From Marinibaculum sp040216765 (GTDB lineage: Bacteria > Pseudomonadota > Alphaproteobacteria > Ferrovibrionales > Ferrovibrionaceae), in NCBI GenBank assembly GCA_040216765.1, contig JAVJON010000002.1:93693-157692 (forward strand): a stretch of DNA of 64,000 bases, written 5' to 3'. Below are positions 54,988-63,799 of the stretch, piece by piece; the stretch's first letter is position 1; the number at the start of each line of letters is the position of its first letter. The notes under the pieces were generated by a model that saw only the letters and a program-made list of their open reading frames with translations, was not told where the DNA came from and ran no database searches. The position numbers and the translations under genes are program-made.

Positions 54988-56862
54988 CTAGCGGTCCAGC
55001 ATGTGCCGGATCTTCCGCGCCAGGTCCTCGGTCCGATAGGGCTTGCTGAGCACCGCATCGATTCGCGTATCGCCCGCCAGCGCCGCCCCGGGAAACCCGG
55101 ACGTGTAGAGCACCTTCAGGTCCGGCCGCAGCGCCGTGGCCGCCAGCGCCAGGTCGTGCCCGCCCATGCCGCCGGGCATGACGAGGTCGGTGAACAGCAG
55201 GTCGATGGCCGGATGACGCTCCAGCAGCGCCAGGGCCGCGGCACCGTTTTCCGCATGCAGGGTGCGATAGCCCAGGCGCGCCAGCTGCTGCAGGACGACG
55301 GTGCGGATTCCCTCGTTGTCCTCCACGACGAGGATGCATTCCTGCCGCCCCGGCTCCGGGCCGGGCTCCGGCGGCTGGGGTGCCTGCGGCACATCCTGAT
55401 CGACGGAGTTGCGCGGCAGGTAGAGGCGGAACGTCGTGCCCACATCGACCTCGCTGTAGACCTTGATATGGCCGCCGGATTGCCGGACGAAGCCGAACAC
55501 CATGCTCAGGCCCAGCCCGGTCCCCTTGCCGGCCTCCTTGGTGGTGAAGAACGGCTCGAAGATCCGGTGCAGCACTTCCGGCGCCATGCCGTGGCCGGTA
55601 TCGGTGACGATCACGACCACATACTCGCCGGGGACGGCATCCGGATTGTCGCGGACATAGTCATGGTCGAGGATCGCCCGGTCGGTCTCGACGGTCAGCC
55701 GGCCGCCGTCGGGCATGGCGTCGCGCGCATTGACCGCCAGGTTGGCAATCGCCGCTTCCAGGTTTGCGGCGTCGATCATCACCGGCCAGAGCCCCTCGCC
55801 GGCAAAGAAGCGACTCTCGATCCGCTCGCCGAGGGTGCGTTTCAGCAACCGCATGATGTTGCCGACAAGGTCGTTGACCTCGACCCGCTTGGGCTCCAGC
55901 GGCTGCTGCCGGGCGAAGGCCAGCAGGCGCCGGGTCAGCTCCGCGCCACGCTCGGCTGCATGCAGCGCTGCCTCGCAAAGCTCCCGCAGCTCCGGCGTCT
56001 GGTCGCTGCTCTCCAGCGCGAGGTCCATATTGCCAAGGACGACGGTCAGCAGGTTGTTGAAGTCGTGCGCGATGCCGCCCGTCAGCTTGCCGACGGCCTC
56101 CAGCCGCTGGGCATGGCGAAGCTGCTCTTCGGTGGCGAGCCGGTCGGTCATGTCGCGGCCGACGAAGAAGTGCTGCTGCTCCGGCTCCGACCAGACGCCA
56201 GTCCAGTTCAACGGCACGATGCGGCCGTCCCGGTGCACATAGCGGCAGTCGAAATGGCGGGTCTCGTGACCCTGCCGCGCCTGCCGCATCTCGGCTCGGG
56301 TGCCGGGCAGGTCCTGCGGATAGAGGAAGTCGCTGGCCGGCCGGCCCGCCATCTCTCCCGGATCGTAGCCGAGGATGGTGCGGGAACTGGGGCTCACCCG
56401 GATCAGGTTGCCCTTCCGGTCGACGACGAGGATCAGGTCGAGCGAGGTCTCGAAGAGCCGCTGGTTGATCACCCGGTTCTTGCGCTCGTCGACAGCCTGC
56501 AGATGATGCTGCCGCGCGACCGAGACGTCGCGCAGGCCGATCCCGAAGCCGTCGGACCGCCTGTAGCCGCGCATTTCCAGCCAGGGCCGCGGCGGCATTG
56601 GCGGGACGGTTAAGGCAATGGCGACGGCATCGGGTTCAGCAGCGCCGCAGGCCGTGCGCAAGGCGCTCTCGGTGCTGTCGTCGAGTATCGCGGCAACGGG
56701 GCGGCCGACCAGGTCGTCGGCGTTGCGGCACAACTGCCGGGCCGCCAGGGGGCTGACATAAGTCAGACGCCAGCGCTCGTCGAGCAGGATCAGCCCTTCC
56801 GCGTTCCCGGTAGCATCTCGATCCGGCCATGTCGCTGCCGGGCCGCTCTGGGCTTGAGCCAA
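54988..56862 (-). CDS. PAS-containing hybrid sensor histidine kinase
   Basis: A 624-residue soluble protein. PAS domains occupy about 20-120 (GLILLDERWRLTYVSPLAARQL) and 140-255 (SLDLILVVDRKGNLIRVSPSS). The HisKA box is GGIAHDFNNLL, the ATPase domain carries NLAVNARDAMPDGG and GKGTGLGLSM, and the C-terminal receiver has LLFTDLVMPGGMGG with the Asp. Same architecture as the kinase at 24885 minus its N-terminal receiver. It is minus-strand, convergent with the TusA-like gene and divergent from soeA, so it might sense a signal relevant to that operon. Confidence 0.9.
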   Translation of the reverse strand: MAQAQSGPAATWPDRDATGNAEGLILLDERWRLTYVSPLAARQLCRNADDLVGRPVAAILDDSTESALRTACGAAEPDAVAIALTVPPMPPRPWLEMRGYRRSDGFGIGLRDVSVARQHHLQAVDERKNRVINQRLFETSLDLILVVDRKGNLIRVSPSSRTILGYDPGEMAGRPASDFLYPQDLPGTRAEMRQARQGHETRHFDCRYVHRDGRIVPLNWTGVWSEPEQQHFFVGRDMTDRLATEEQLRHAQRLEAVGKLTGGIAHDFNNLLTVVLGNMDLALESSDQTPELRELCEAALHAAERGAELTRRLLAFARQQPLEPKRVEVNDLVGNIMRLLKRTLGERIESRFFAGEGLWPVMIDAANLEAAIANLAVNARDAMPDGGRLTVETDRAILDHDYVRDNPDAVPGEYVVVIVTDTGHGMAPEVLHRIFEPFFTTKEAGKGTGLGLSMVFGFVRQSGGHIKVYSEVDVGTTFRLYLPRNSVDQDVPQAPQPPEPGPEPGRQECILVVEDNEGIRTVVLQQLARLGYRTLHAENGAAALALLERHPAIDLLFTDLVMPGGMGGHDLALAATALRPDLKVLYTSGFPGAALAGDTRIDAVLSKPYRTEDLARKIRHMLDR

Positions 56863-57197
56863 GGCAAATCCTCACGGCGTAGCGGCGCCACCTGCTCCCG
56901 CTCTGCGCGGCGGGTTGGTCTTCCGACTGGCCACGCGCCGGTCTTCTGGGAGGCGCGGGTCGGAAAAAACAAACACGCAAGGAGGAATAAGAGTTCGTCC
57001 GGCCGGTGGGCAAGTCAAGCGTAGCCGCCATGCGCGAGGTGCATGCGCAGGGTGAACGCGGGGGGAGCGGTCGCCCGCAGGCACCGGCCCGGCATTGCGG
57101 GTATTGGTATTTCACAAAACCATCCTGCTAAAATGGTCCTGGCTGTCCGGCCTTCGGCACGGGCAGAGGAGCTCCTCCCGTAGCCGGTCCGTACCCG
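56863..57197. other. 335-bp gap between kinase and soeA
   Basis: Contains a plus-strand AAGGAGGAATAAG at about 56977-56990 that looks like a ribosome site but is not followed by a supported gene. An AT-richer stretch around 57095-57135 includes TTGGTA and TAAAAT elements that could be a promoter for soeA, at non-ideal spacing. No gene supported. Confidence 0.4.
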
Positions 57198-60107
57198 ATG
57201 CCCGCCCATCCGACAGCCCCCATGGCCCATCTCGATGCGATCGGCGATGCCGTCCCGGGTACGGAGACCCGGACGACGACCTGCTACATGTGTGCCTGCC
57301 GCTGCGGGATCCGCGTGCATCTTCGGGATGGCGTTCCGCGTCATATCGACGGGAACCCGGATCATCCGGTGAACCGCGGCGTGATCTGCGGCAAGGGGGC
57401 GTCGGGCCTGATGACGCAGCTGTCCCCGGCGAAGCTGCGCAAGCCGCTGCGCCGGGTGGGCCCGCGCGGCGAGAACGCCTTCGAGGAGATTTCCTGGGAG
57501 GAGGCGCTTGGGATCGCGGCGGGCTGGCTGGGGGCGATCCGCGACAGCGACCCGAAGCGCCTGGCCTTCTTCACCGGCCGCGACCAGAGCCAGGCGCTGA
57601 CCGGCTGGTGGGCGCAGGCTTTCGGCACGCCGAACTACGCCGCCCATGGCGGCTTCTGCTCGGTGAACATGGCGGCGGCCGGGCTCTACACCCTGGGCGG
57701 GTCGTTCTGGGAGTTCGGCGAGGCGGATTTCGAGCATGCGAAGCTGTTCGTGATGTTCGGGGTGGCGGAGGACCATGCCTCCAACCCGCTGAAGCTCGGC
57801 ATCTCGCGGCTCAAGGCCCGCGGCGCGAAGTTCGTCTCGGTCAATCCGGTGCGCACCGGCTATTCCGCGGTGGCCGACGAATGGCTGGGCATCCGCCCGG
57901 GCACCGACGGCCTGCTGCTGGGCGCGGTGGCGCATGAGCTCCTGCGGACCGGCCGGATCGACCGGGAGTTCCTGGCCAGCTACAGCAATGCCGCCTGCCT
58001 GGTGATCGACGATCCGGGGGCCGCCGACCACGGCCTGCTGGCCCGCGACGGCGAGGGCCGGCCGCTGTCGGTGGCGGCCGGAGGTGCGGTCGGGCCTGCC
58101 GACGGGGCGGCGGACCCGCTGCTGCTCGACGCGGCGGCGACCCTGCCGGACGGGCGCCGGGCGGCGACCGCCTTCCGCCTGCTGGCGGCGCGCTTCGGCG
58201 CCGCCGACTGGGCGCCGGCTGCGGTGGCGGAGCGCTGCGGCCTCTCCGCCGCGACGATCCGGCGCTTCGCCGCGGAGCTGGCGGCGGCCGCCTTCGACGA
58301 CCCGCCGGTGCTGGAGGTGCCCTGGACCGACCTGCAGGGCCGGCGGCACGAGCGCATGGAGGGGCGCGGCGTCAGCTTCCATGCGATGCGCGGGATCTCC
58401 GCCCATGCCAACGGCTTCCATACCTGCCGCATGCTGCATGTGGTGCAGCTGCTGCTGGGCGCGGTGGACCGCCCGGGCAGCTTCCGCTACTGCCCGCCCT
58501 TCCCGAAGGCGGCCCCGCCGCCGGTCCTGCCCGGCGGCAAGGCGGGCGAGGTGGCGCCGGGCCAGCCGCTGGCCGGCGGGCCGCCGCTGGGCTTCCCCCG
58601 CGGGCCGCAGGACCTGCTGGTGGACGGCGCGGGCGAGCCGCTGCGGATCGACGGGGCATTTTCCTGGGAGGCGCCGCTGGCCGCCCATGGCGCCATGCAG
58701 ATGGTGATCCGCAATGCCTGGGCCGGCCGGCCCTATCCGATCGACACCCTGATGCTGTTCATGGCGAACATGAGCTGGAACTCCGCGATGAACACGACGG
58801 AGACGATGCGCATGCTCACCGACCGGGACCCGGCGACCGGCGACTACCGGATCCCGCATATCATCTATGCCGATGCCTTCGCGTCGGAGATGGTGGCCTA
58901 TGCCGACCTTGTGCTGCCGGACACCACCTATCTGGAGCGGCACGACTGCATCTCGCTGCTGGACCGGCCGATCTCGGATGCCGACGGCGCGGCCGATGCG
59001 ATCCGCCAGCCGGTGCTGGCCCCGGACCGCGACGTGCGGCCGTTCCAGTCGGTGCTGCTGGACCTGGGCGCCCGCCTGGGGCTGCCGGGGATGACCGACG
59101 CGGATGGCGGGCCGCGCTATCCGGGCGGCTATGCGGACTTCATCGTCAATCACCAGCGCAGCCCCGGCATCGGCCTGCTGGCGGGCTGGCGCGGCGCGGA
59201 CGGGGGCGAGGCGGGGCGCGGCGCGCCGAACCCGGAGCAGCTGGACCGCTATGCCGGGAATGGCTGCTTCTGGCGCCACGAACTGGCACCCGGGGAGCGC
59301 TACTTCCGCTTCGCCAACCGGGACTATCTCGCCTGGGCGCGGCAGATGGGCTTCGTCGACCGGGTCGCGCCGATCGTCCTGCAGCTCTACTGCGAGCCGC
59401 TGCAGCGCTTCCGCCTGGCGGCCGGCGGGCATGGCCCGGTGCAGCCGCCGGAGCGCCTGCGCGACCGCATCGCGACCGCCTTCGACCCGCTGCCGATCTG
59501 GTATCCGCCGGCCGGCCAGGACGAGGACGACGCGGCGGGGCGGGGCTTCCACGCGCTGACCCAGCGGCCGATGGCGATGTACCATGCCTGGGGCAGCCAC
59601 AATGCCTGGCAGCGCCAGATCCACGGGCACAACCCGCTCTACCTGAACCGCGCGGTGGGACAGGCGATGGGGCTGCGCGACGGCGACTGGGTGGAGGTCT
59701 CCGGCCGGCTGGGCCAGCTGACCGTCCCGGTGCGGCTGATGGACGGCGTGCAGCCCGACACGGTCTGGACCTGGAACGCGGTCGGCAAGCGCCGCGGCAC
59801 CTGGGGCCTGGACCCCGATGCGGCGGAAGGTCGGACCGGCTTCCTGCTCAACCACCTGATCCCCGACAGCCTGGCGGCGGCGGAGGGCAGTGCGGCGATG
59901 GCGCTGCCCAATGCCGACCCGGTCACCGGCCAGGCGGCCTGGTACGACCTGCGGGTCAGCCTGCGGCCGCTGCCGGCGGACCGGGTGCCGGCGGTCTCCG
60001 CGCCGCAGTTCCCGCCGCTTCCGCCGCTGCCGGGCCAGCCGGCGCGCCCGGCGCGGCAGGGCTTCCGCCTGGGCTATCGCCGCGACGGCGGGCGGGGCGG
60101 GGCATGA
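57198..60107 (+). CDS. soeA: Molybdopterin oxidoreductase, SoeA-like sulfite dehydrogenase catalytic subunit
   Basis: A 969-residue member of the DMSO-reductase family. Cysteines 29, 32, 36 and 64 (TCYMCACRCG, GVICGKG) bind a [4Fe-4S] cluster. The pattern CYMCACRCGIRVH and the length agree with SoeA, which oxidises sulfite to sulfate on the cytoplasmic face. There is no Tat signal, as expected for SoeA and unlike DmsA. The iron-sulfur and membrane subunits follow in the same order as soeABC, with an ATGA overlap. Other family members, such as DMSO or polysulfide reductases, remain possible. An alternative start exists at 57222. Confidence 0.78.
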   Translation: MPAHPTAPMAHLDAIGDAVPGTETRTTTCYMCACRCGIRVHLRDGVPRHIDGNPDHPVNRGVICGKGASGLMTQLSPAKLRKPLRRVGPRGENAFEEISWEEALGIAAGWLGAIRDSDPKRLAFFTGRDQSQALTGWWAQAFGTPNYAAHGGFCSVNMAAAGLYTLGGSFWEFGEADFEHAKLFVMFGVAEDHASNPLKLGISRLKARGAKFVSVNPVRTGYSAVADEWLGIRPGTDGLLLGAVAHELLRTGRIDREFLASYSNAACLVIDDPGAADHGLLARDGEGRPLSVAAGGAVGPADGAADPLLLDAAATLPDGRRAATAFRLLAARFGAADWAPAAVAERCGLSAATIRRFAAELAAAAFDDPPVLEVPWTDLQGRRHERMEGRGVSFHAMRGISAHANGFHTCRMLHVVQLLLGAVDRPGSFRYCPPFPKAAPPPVLPGGKAGEVAPGQPLAGGPPLGFPRGPQDLLVDGAGEPLRIDGAFSWEAPLAAHGAMQMVIRNAWAGRPYPIDTLMLFMANMSWNSAMNTTETMRMLTDRDPATGDYRIPHIIYADAFASEMVAYADLVLPDTTYLERHDCISLLDRPISDADGAADAIRQPVLAPDRDVRPFQSVLLDLGARLGLPGMTDADGGPRYPGGYADFIVNHQRSPGIGLLAGWRGADGGEAGRGAPNPEQLDRYAGNGCFWRHELAPGERYFRFANRDYLAWARQMGFVDRVAPIVLQLYCEPLQRFRLAAGGHGPVQPPERLRDRIATAFDPLPIWYPPAGQDEDDAAGRGFHALTQRPMAMYHAWGSHNAWQRQIHGHNPLYLNRAVGQAMGLRDGDWVEVSGRLGQLTVPVRLMDGVQPDTVWTWNAVGKRRGTWGLDPDAAEGRTGFLLNHLIPDSLAAAEGSAAMALPNADPVTGQAAWYDLRVSLRPLPADRVPAVSAPQFPPLPPLPGQPARPARQGFRLGYRRDGGRGGA

Positions 60108-60910
60108 CCGCGCTGCCGGCGCCGGGGCCCCGCCGGCTGGGCCTGGTCATCGACCTGGACATCTGTGTCGGCTGCCATGCCTGCGCGACCGCCTGCAAGA
60201 GCTGGAACGGCGGCGGGGCGGTCACCGCGCCGCTGACGGACTTCGACCCCTACGGCGCGGCGCCGGACGGGGTCTGGCTGAACCGGGTGCATGGCTTCGA
60301 GGTCGCCGGCCCCGCGGCGCCGGACGGCATGACCCTGCACTTCCCGCGCTCCTGCCTGCATTGCGCGGATGCGCCCTGCGTGACGGTCTGCCCGACCGGC
60401 GCCTCCTACAAGCGTGCGGACGACGGCATCGTGCTGGTGAACCCGGACAGCTGCATCGGCTGCAAGCTCTGCTCCTGGGCCTGTCCCTACGGGGCGCGGG
60501 AATACGACATGGCCGAAGGCGTGATGCGCAAATGCACCCTCTGCGTCGACCGGCTGGAGGATGACCGGCTGCCGGAGGCGGAGCGGCAGCCGGCCTGCGT
60601 GATGGCCTGCCCGACGCGCGCCCGCAGCTTCGGCGACCTGGCCGACCCGGCCTCGGAGGTGTCGCTGCTGGTGGCGGCCCGCGACGGGCGCGACCTGATG
60701 CCGGACCTGGGCTATCGGCCGACCAACAAGTACCTGCCGCCGCGCCCGCGCCGCGGGGAGACGGCGGCGCTGCCAGAAGCCGGGGCGCATGGCGGGGCGG
60801 CGGATGGCGTGGCGGACGGGCGAGCGGTGGCTCATCCGCACCCGCAGGATGCCGGCCTGGCGCCGCCGCGGGGCTTCTGGCGGCTGGTCGACCGGCTGCT
60901 GTCGCTCTGA
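60104..60910 (+). CDS. soeB: SoeB-like iron-sulfur subunit
   Basis: A 268-residue ferredoxin-type subunit with four cysteine groups: CVGCHACATACKSWN, CLHCADAPCVTVCPTG, CIGCKLCSWACPYGA, and CTLCVDRL with CVMACPTRAR. Each should hold a [4Fe-4S] cluster, carrying electrons from SoeA to the membrane subunit. The C-terminal 50 residues are Ala/Gly/Pro-rich. The start overlaps the soeA stop as ATGA. Confidence 0.85.
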   Translation: MTALPAPGPRRLGLVIDLDICVGCHACATACKSWNGGGAVTAPLTDFDPYGAAPDGVWLNRVHGFEVAGPAAPDGMTLHFPRSCLHCADAPCVTVCPTGASYKRADDGIVLVNPDSCIGCKLCSWACPYGAREYDMAEGVMRKCTLCVDRLEDDRLPEAERQPACVMACPTRARSFGDLADPASEVSLLVAARDGRDLMPDLGYRPTNKYLPPRPRRGETAALPEAGAHGGAADGVADGRAVAHPHPQDAGLAPPRGFWRLVDRLLSL

Positions 60911-60919
60911 GCGCCGCAC

Positions 60920-61873
60920 GTGCATCCCGCTGCCTCGGTCATCCTGTTCACCACCCTGTCGGGGGCGGGCTATGGCCTGCTCGGCTGGCTCGCGGCGGCG
61001 GCGCTGGCGGGCGGGGCCCTGCCGCAGGGGCCGGCCGCGGTCGCGCTGGTCCTCGGGCTGCTGGCGGTCACGGCCGGGCTGCTGGCCTCCACCTTCCACC
61101 TGGGCCGTCCGGAACGTGCCTGGCGGGCCTTGAGCCAGGTCGGCTCCTCCTGGCTGTCGCGCGAGGGGGCGCTGGCCCTGCTGACCTATCCGGCGGCCCT
61201 GCTGTTCGGCTACGACCTGTTCGTCTGGCCCCTGGGCGGCGCCTGGCCGGCGATCGTCGCAGGCGTCCTGCTGCTGCTCTGCCTCGCCACGGTGGCGGCG
61301 ACCGGGATGATCTATGCCAGCCTGAAGCCGATCCCGGCCTGGCGGCATCCCCTGGTGGTGCCCGGCTACCTGCTGTTCGCGGCCGCCAGCGGCGCCTTGC
61401 TGCTGCTGCCGCTGGACCTCGCCGCGGGCGGCCGGCTGCAGCCGGGGCTGGGCCTGGCGGCGATGCTGCTCTGCCTCCTCGGCCTCGCTGCCAAGGCGTT
61501 CTACTGGGGCAGCCTGGACCGCCAAAGCGGGCGCGCCGGCGCCCCGCAGGGGGCGGCGCTGGGCCTGCCGGAGCTCACCGCGATGCGGCCGCTGGATCCG
61601 CCGCAGGGCCAGCCCGGCTACCTGCAGCGCGAGATGGGCTTCCGGGTCGCCCGCAAGCATGCCCGCCGGCTGCGCCGGATCGCCGCGGCGCTGGCCTTCC
61701 TGGCGCCGGCCCTGCTGGTCCTGCTGGCGGTCCTGCTGCGCGATCCGCTGGCCGCCACGGCGCTCGCGGCAGGCGCCGGGCTGTCCTGCATCGCCGGACT
61801 GCTCTGCGAGCGATGGCTGTTCTTCGCCGAGGCCCGGCACGTCGTCGCGGACTATTACCCGCCTTCGCCCTGA
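60920..61873 (+). CDS. soeC: SoeC-like membrane anchor (DmsC family)
   Basis: A 317-residue membrane protein with about eight helices, of the DmsC/NrfD type. The N-terminal segment ASVILFTTLSGAGYGLLGWLA and AVTAGLLASTFHLGRPERAWRAL are typical; the latter carries a conserved His in the quinone-side region of DmsC-like proteins. It passes electrons to the quinone pool. GTG start at 60920, 10 bp after soeB. The 19-bp tandem repeat near its stop codon is described separately. Confidence 0.82.
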   Translation: MHPAASVILFTTLSGAGYGLLGWLAAAALAGGALPQGPAAVALVLGLLAVTAGLLASTFHLGRPERAWRALSQVGSSWLSREGALALLTYPAALLFGYDLFVWPLGGAWPAIVAGVLLLLCLATVAATGMIYASLKPIPAWRHPLVVPGYLLFAAASGALLLLPLDLAAGGRLQPGLGLAAMLLCLLGLAAKAFYWGSLDRQSGRAGAPQGAALGLPELTAMRPLDPPQGQPGYLQREMGFRVARKHARRLRRIAAALAFLAPALLVLLAVLLRDPLAATALAAGAGLSCIAGLLCERWLFFAEARHVVADYYPPSP

Positions 61874-61904
61874 TCCGGGATCGGGGCCCTGATCCGGGAT
61901 CGGG
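61867..61904. repeat. 19-bp perfect tandem repeat spanning the soeC stop codon
   Basis: Two exact copies of GCCCTGATCCGGGATCGGG, first at 61867-61885 and second at 61886-61904. Each contains the palindrome GATCCGGGATC-like stretch. The soeC stop TGA falls in the first copy. Confidence 0.9.
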
Positions 61905-61937
61905 ATCGAATATTCCGACAGATCAAGGGGTTCGGGG

Positions 61938-62012
61938 TGGTGCCGGATGCAGGATTCGAACCCGCGACCTTCGCTTTACAAAAGCGCTGCACTACCACTG
62001 TGCTAATCCGGC
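61938..62012 (-). tRNA. tRNA-Thr (anticodon UGU)
   Basis: The minus strand folds as a 75-nt tRNA with encoded CCA. Acceptor stems are GCCGGAT and ATCCGGC. The anticodon loop is TTTGTAA, giving anticodon TGT for threonine; the stem has one mismatched outer pair. The T-arm is GGGTTCGAATC. Its neighbours (tRNA-Tyr, tRNA-Gly, tuf) match the bacterial tuf-linked tRNA block, although here rlmB intervenes and this tRNA is inverted. Confidence 0.9.
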
Positions 62013-62049
62013 TGGGACCCCCGACAGGTCCGGTATCGACCGTGAGCCA

Positions 62050-62078
62050 GGAATAAGCGCTCGCGGCGGTCCTGACAA
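62050..62078 (-). promoter_or_regulatory. Candidate promoter for tRNA-Thr
   Basis: On the minus strand TTGTCA and TATTCC are separated by 17 bp; the -35 element has one mismatch to consensus and the -10 element three. It ends 37 bp before the tRNA. Confidence 0.4.
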
Positions 62079-62079
62079 T

Positions 62080-62127
62080 CCCGATCATAGGCCCGATCAC
62101 TGGCCCGATCGCGGGCCCGATCGCGAC
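62080..62127. repeat. 12-bp tandem repeat, four units
   Basis: Four adjacent units of CCCGATCNNNGG (last unit ends AC): 62080-62091, 62092-62103, 62104-62115, 62116-62127. It lies immediately upstream of the candidate tRNA-Thr promoter, between it and the end of rlmB. Confidence 0.85.
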
Positions 62128-62133
62128 CGGCAC

Positions 62134-63066
62134 TCATGGCCCGGCGCCATCGCCGCCGCCGCGCGCGACCTCGTAGAGCGCCGCCGTGGCAGCCTGGGCG
62201 ACGTTCAGGCTGCCGATCTCGGGCCGAATCGGCAGGCGCGCGATGCTGTCGCAGCGCTCCCGCGTCAACCGGCGCAGGCCGCCGCCCTCGGCCCCCAGAA
62301 CCAGGGCCACGGGCCGGTCGCGCGGCAGGCTGCCGGCGAGGGTGTCGCTGCCCTCGGCGTCCAGCGCGATGCGCCAGAATCCGGCATCGGCCAGCTCGTC
62401 CAGCGCCCGGGCCAGATTCGTTTCCCGCAGATAGGGCAGCATGTCCAGCGCGCCGCTCGCCGCCTTGGCCAGGGCGCCGCCCTCTTCCGGCGCATGGGCG
62501 GCGGTGGTGATCACCGCGGCGGCGCCGAAGGCGGTCGCCGAGCGCAGGATCGCCCCGACATTCTGCGGGTCGGTGACCTGGTCCAGCACGACGACGAGGC
62601 GCGCGCCGCCGCCGGCCTGCGCCAGCCAGTCCCGCAGGCCCGGGGCCTCCAGGGGCGCCACCAGCGCCGCCACGCCCTGGTGCACGGCGCCGGGGGGCAG
62701 CAGGCGCGACAGATCGTGCAGATCGGCCTCCTCGACCTGCCGGCCGGGCGGCAGGTGCATCGCGGCGGCGGCGCGCGGCGCCACCAGCAGGCGATGGAAC
62801 CGGCGCTGCGGATTGCCCAGTGCGGCCTGCACCGCGTGGCGGCCGAAAATCCAGTAGGGGCCGCCCTCGCTCTTCGGCGCCCGGTCGCGGCCGCCGCGGC
62901 GGCGTCCCTTCGGGTGCGGCGGGCCACCGGCAGGGGATGGCTCCGGCGGCGGGCTGCCGCGGCCGCCGGGGCTGTGGCCGGTCGCGGCCGGGCCGCGGGG
63001 GGCGGGGCCGTGGGTCGCCTGGCCGGCGGGTTTTCGGGGGCGTCCGGGACGTCGATCGGGGGGCAT
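62134..63066 (-). CDS. rlmB: 23S rRNA 2'-O-methyltransferase RlmB (TrmH/SpoU family)
   Basis: A 310-residue SpoU methyltransferase. The first 70 residues are a basic, disordered-looking extension (GRRRGGRDRAPKSE). An N-terminal substrate-binding domain begins WIFGRHAVQAALGNP. The knot domain has the three SpoU motifs: DPQNVGAILRSATAFGAAAV, VALVLGAEGGGLRRLT, and IGSLNVAQAATAALYE. RlmB methylates G2251 of 23S rRNA (E. coli numbering). It lies between tRNA-Thr and tRNA-Tyr on the minus strand. Confidence 0.9.
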   Translation of the reverse strand: MPPDRRPGRPRKPAGQATHGPAPRGPAATGHSPGGRGSPPPEPSPAGGPPHPKGRRRGGRDRAPKSEGGPYWIFGRHAVQAALGNPQRRFHRLLVAPRAAAAMHLPPGRQVEEADLHDLSRLLPPGAVHQGVAALVAPLEAPGLRDWLAQAGGGARLVVVLDQVTDPQNVGAILRSATAFGAAAVITTAAHAPEEGGALAKAASGALDMLPYLRETNLARALDELADAGFWRIALDAEGSDTLAGSLPRDRPVALVLGAEGGGLRRLTRERCDSIARLPIRPEIGSLNVAQAATAALYEVARGGGDGAGP

Positions 63067-63113
63067 GGCGGTCGCTTTGCTGGCTTGGCGGCAGGAAGGC
63101 CGGAACGGCGCGG

Positions 63114-63141
63114 TTGACAGATGGCGCGGCAGTTCTGTAAT
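63114..63141 (+). promoter_or_regulatory. Promoter for tRNA-Tyr, tRNA-Gly and tuf
   Basis: TTGACA and TGTAAT separated by 16 bp, one mismatch to the -10 consensus. It lies 69 bp before tRNA-Tyr and just upstream of the divergent rlmB start. Confidence 0.65.
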
Positions 63142-63210
63142 CAGCCGCTTCTTCGCGACAGGCGCAAGAGGTTCCGGTGCGGCGGCTCCGCCGCCCCGGT
63201 CTGTCCGGCT

Positions 63211-63296
63211 GGAGGGGTGCCCGAGTGGCTAAAGGGGACGGGCTGTAAACCCGTTGGCGCACGCCTACGTTGGTTCGAATCCAACCCCCTCCACCA
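63211..63296 (+). tRNA. tRNA-Tyr (anticodon GUA)
   Basis: An 86-nt class II tRNA with a long variable arm and encoded CCA. Acceptor stems GGAGGGG and CCCCTCC pair fully. The anticodon loop CTGTAAA gives GTA. The T-arm is TGGTTCGAATCCA. Confidence 0.97.
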
Positions 63297-63402
63297 CCTT
63301 TCGGCCTGCGGGCCTCGGGTGGCAAGCCGGCCGAAGGCGCCCGGCCAAAGTCTCACCGGGCAGCCATGCGCGGGGTGCAACGGCGGCGGCGGCACTATTC
63401 CC

Positions 63403-63430
63403 TTGATCTTTTCGGCGGCATGCCTATTGT
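63403..63430 (+). promoter_or_regulatory. Second promoter, before tRNA-Gly
   Basis: TTGATC and TATTGT separated by 16 bp. Each hexamer has two mismatches to consensus. It lies about 117 bp before tRNA-Gly, so tRNA-Gly and tuf may be served by both promoters. Confidence 0.45.
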
Positions 63431-63546
63431 CCGGCAGTCCTGGACAGCATACCGCGGCCCGGAACGGGTTGCTATGCGCTATCGGCAGGGGCGAAGCGAC
63501 AGCCGCTCGGGTTGTCCCAGGCCCTGCGGATGCGGAGCAGGCTGAT

Positions 63547-63620
63547 GCGGGTGTAGCTCAATGGTAGAGCGCCAGCCTTCCAAGCTGGACACGTGGGTTC
63601 GATTCCCATCACCCGCTCCA
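63547..63620 (+). tRNA. tRNA-Gly (anticodon UCC)
   Basis: A 74-nt tRNA with encoded CCA. Acceptor stems GCGGGTG and CACCCGC pair fully; the anticodon loop CTTCCAA gives TCC. The T-arm is GTGGGTTCGATTCCCAT. It is followed by tuf after about 180 bp. Confidence 0.97.
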
Positions 63621-63799
63621 CGCCCGTTTCGGCGGGCGCCGGCAGTGATGGGCGCGGCAAGTATCGGCGCTGGACGACCGGCGGTCGCTGCGGTGGCGGT
63701 TTGGGATTGGGATAGACGACGCTGGAGCGTCGCGCCGCAGCCGGGCTTGGCGGCAGCGGGTGCGACCTCGGATGTGCATGGAGAGCAGGGCGGAAGCCA

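Noticed and set aside
56977..56990. Strong plus-strand ribosome site (AAGGAGGAATAAG)
   Set aside because: No start codon at a suitable distance opens a credible frame.
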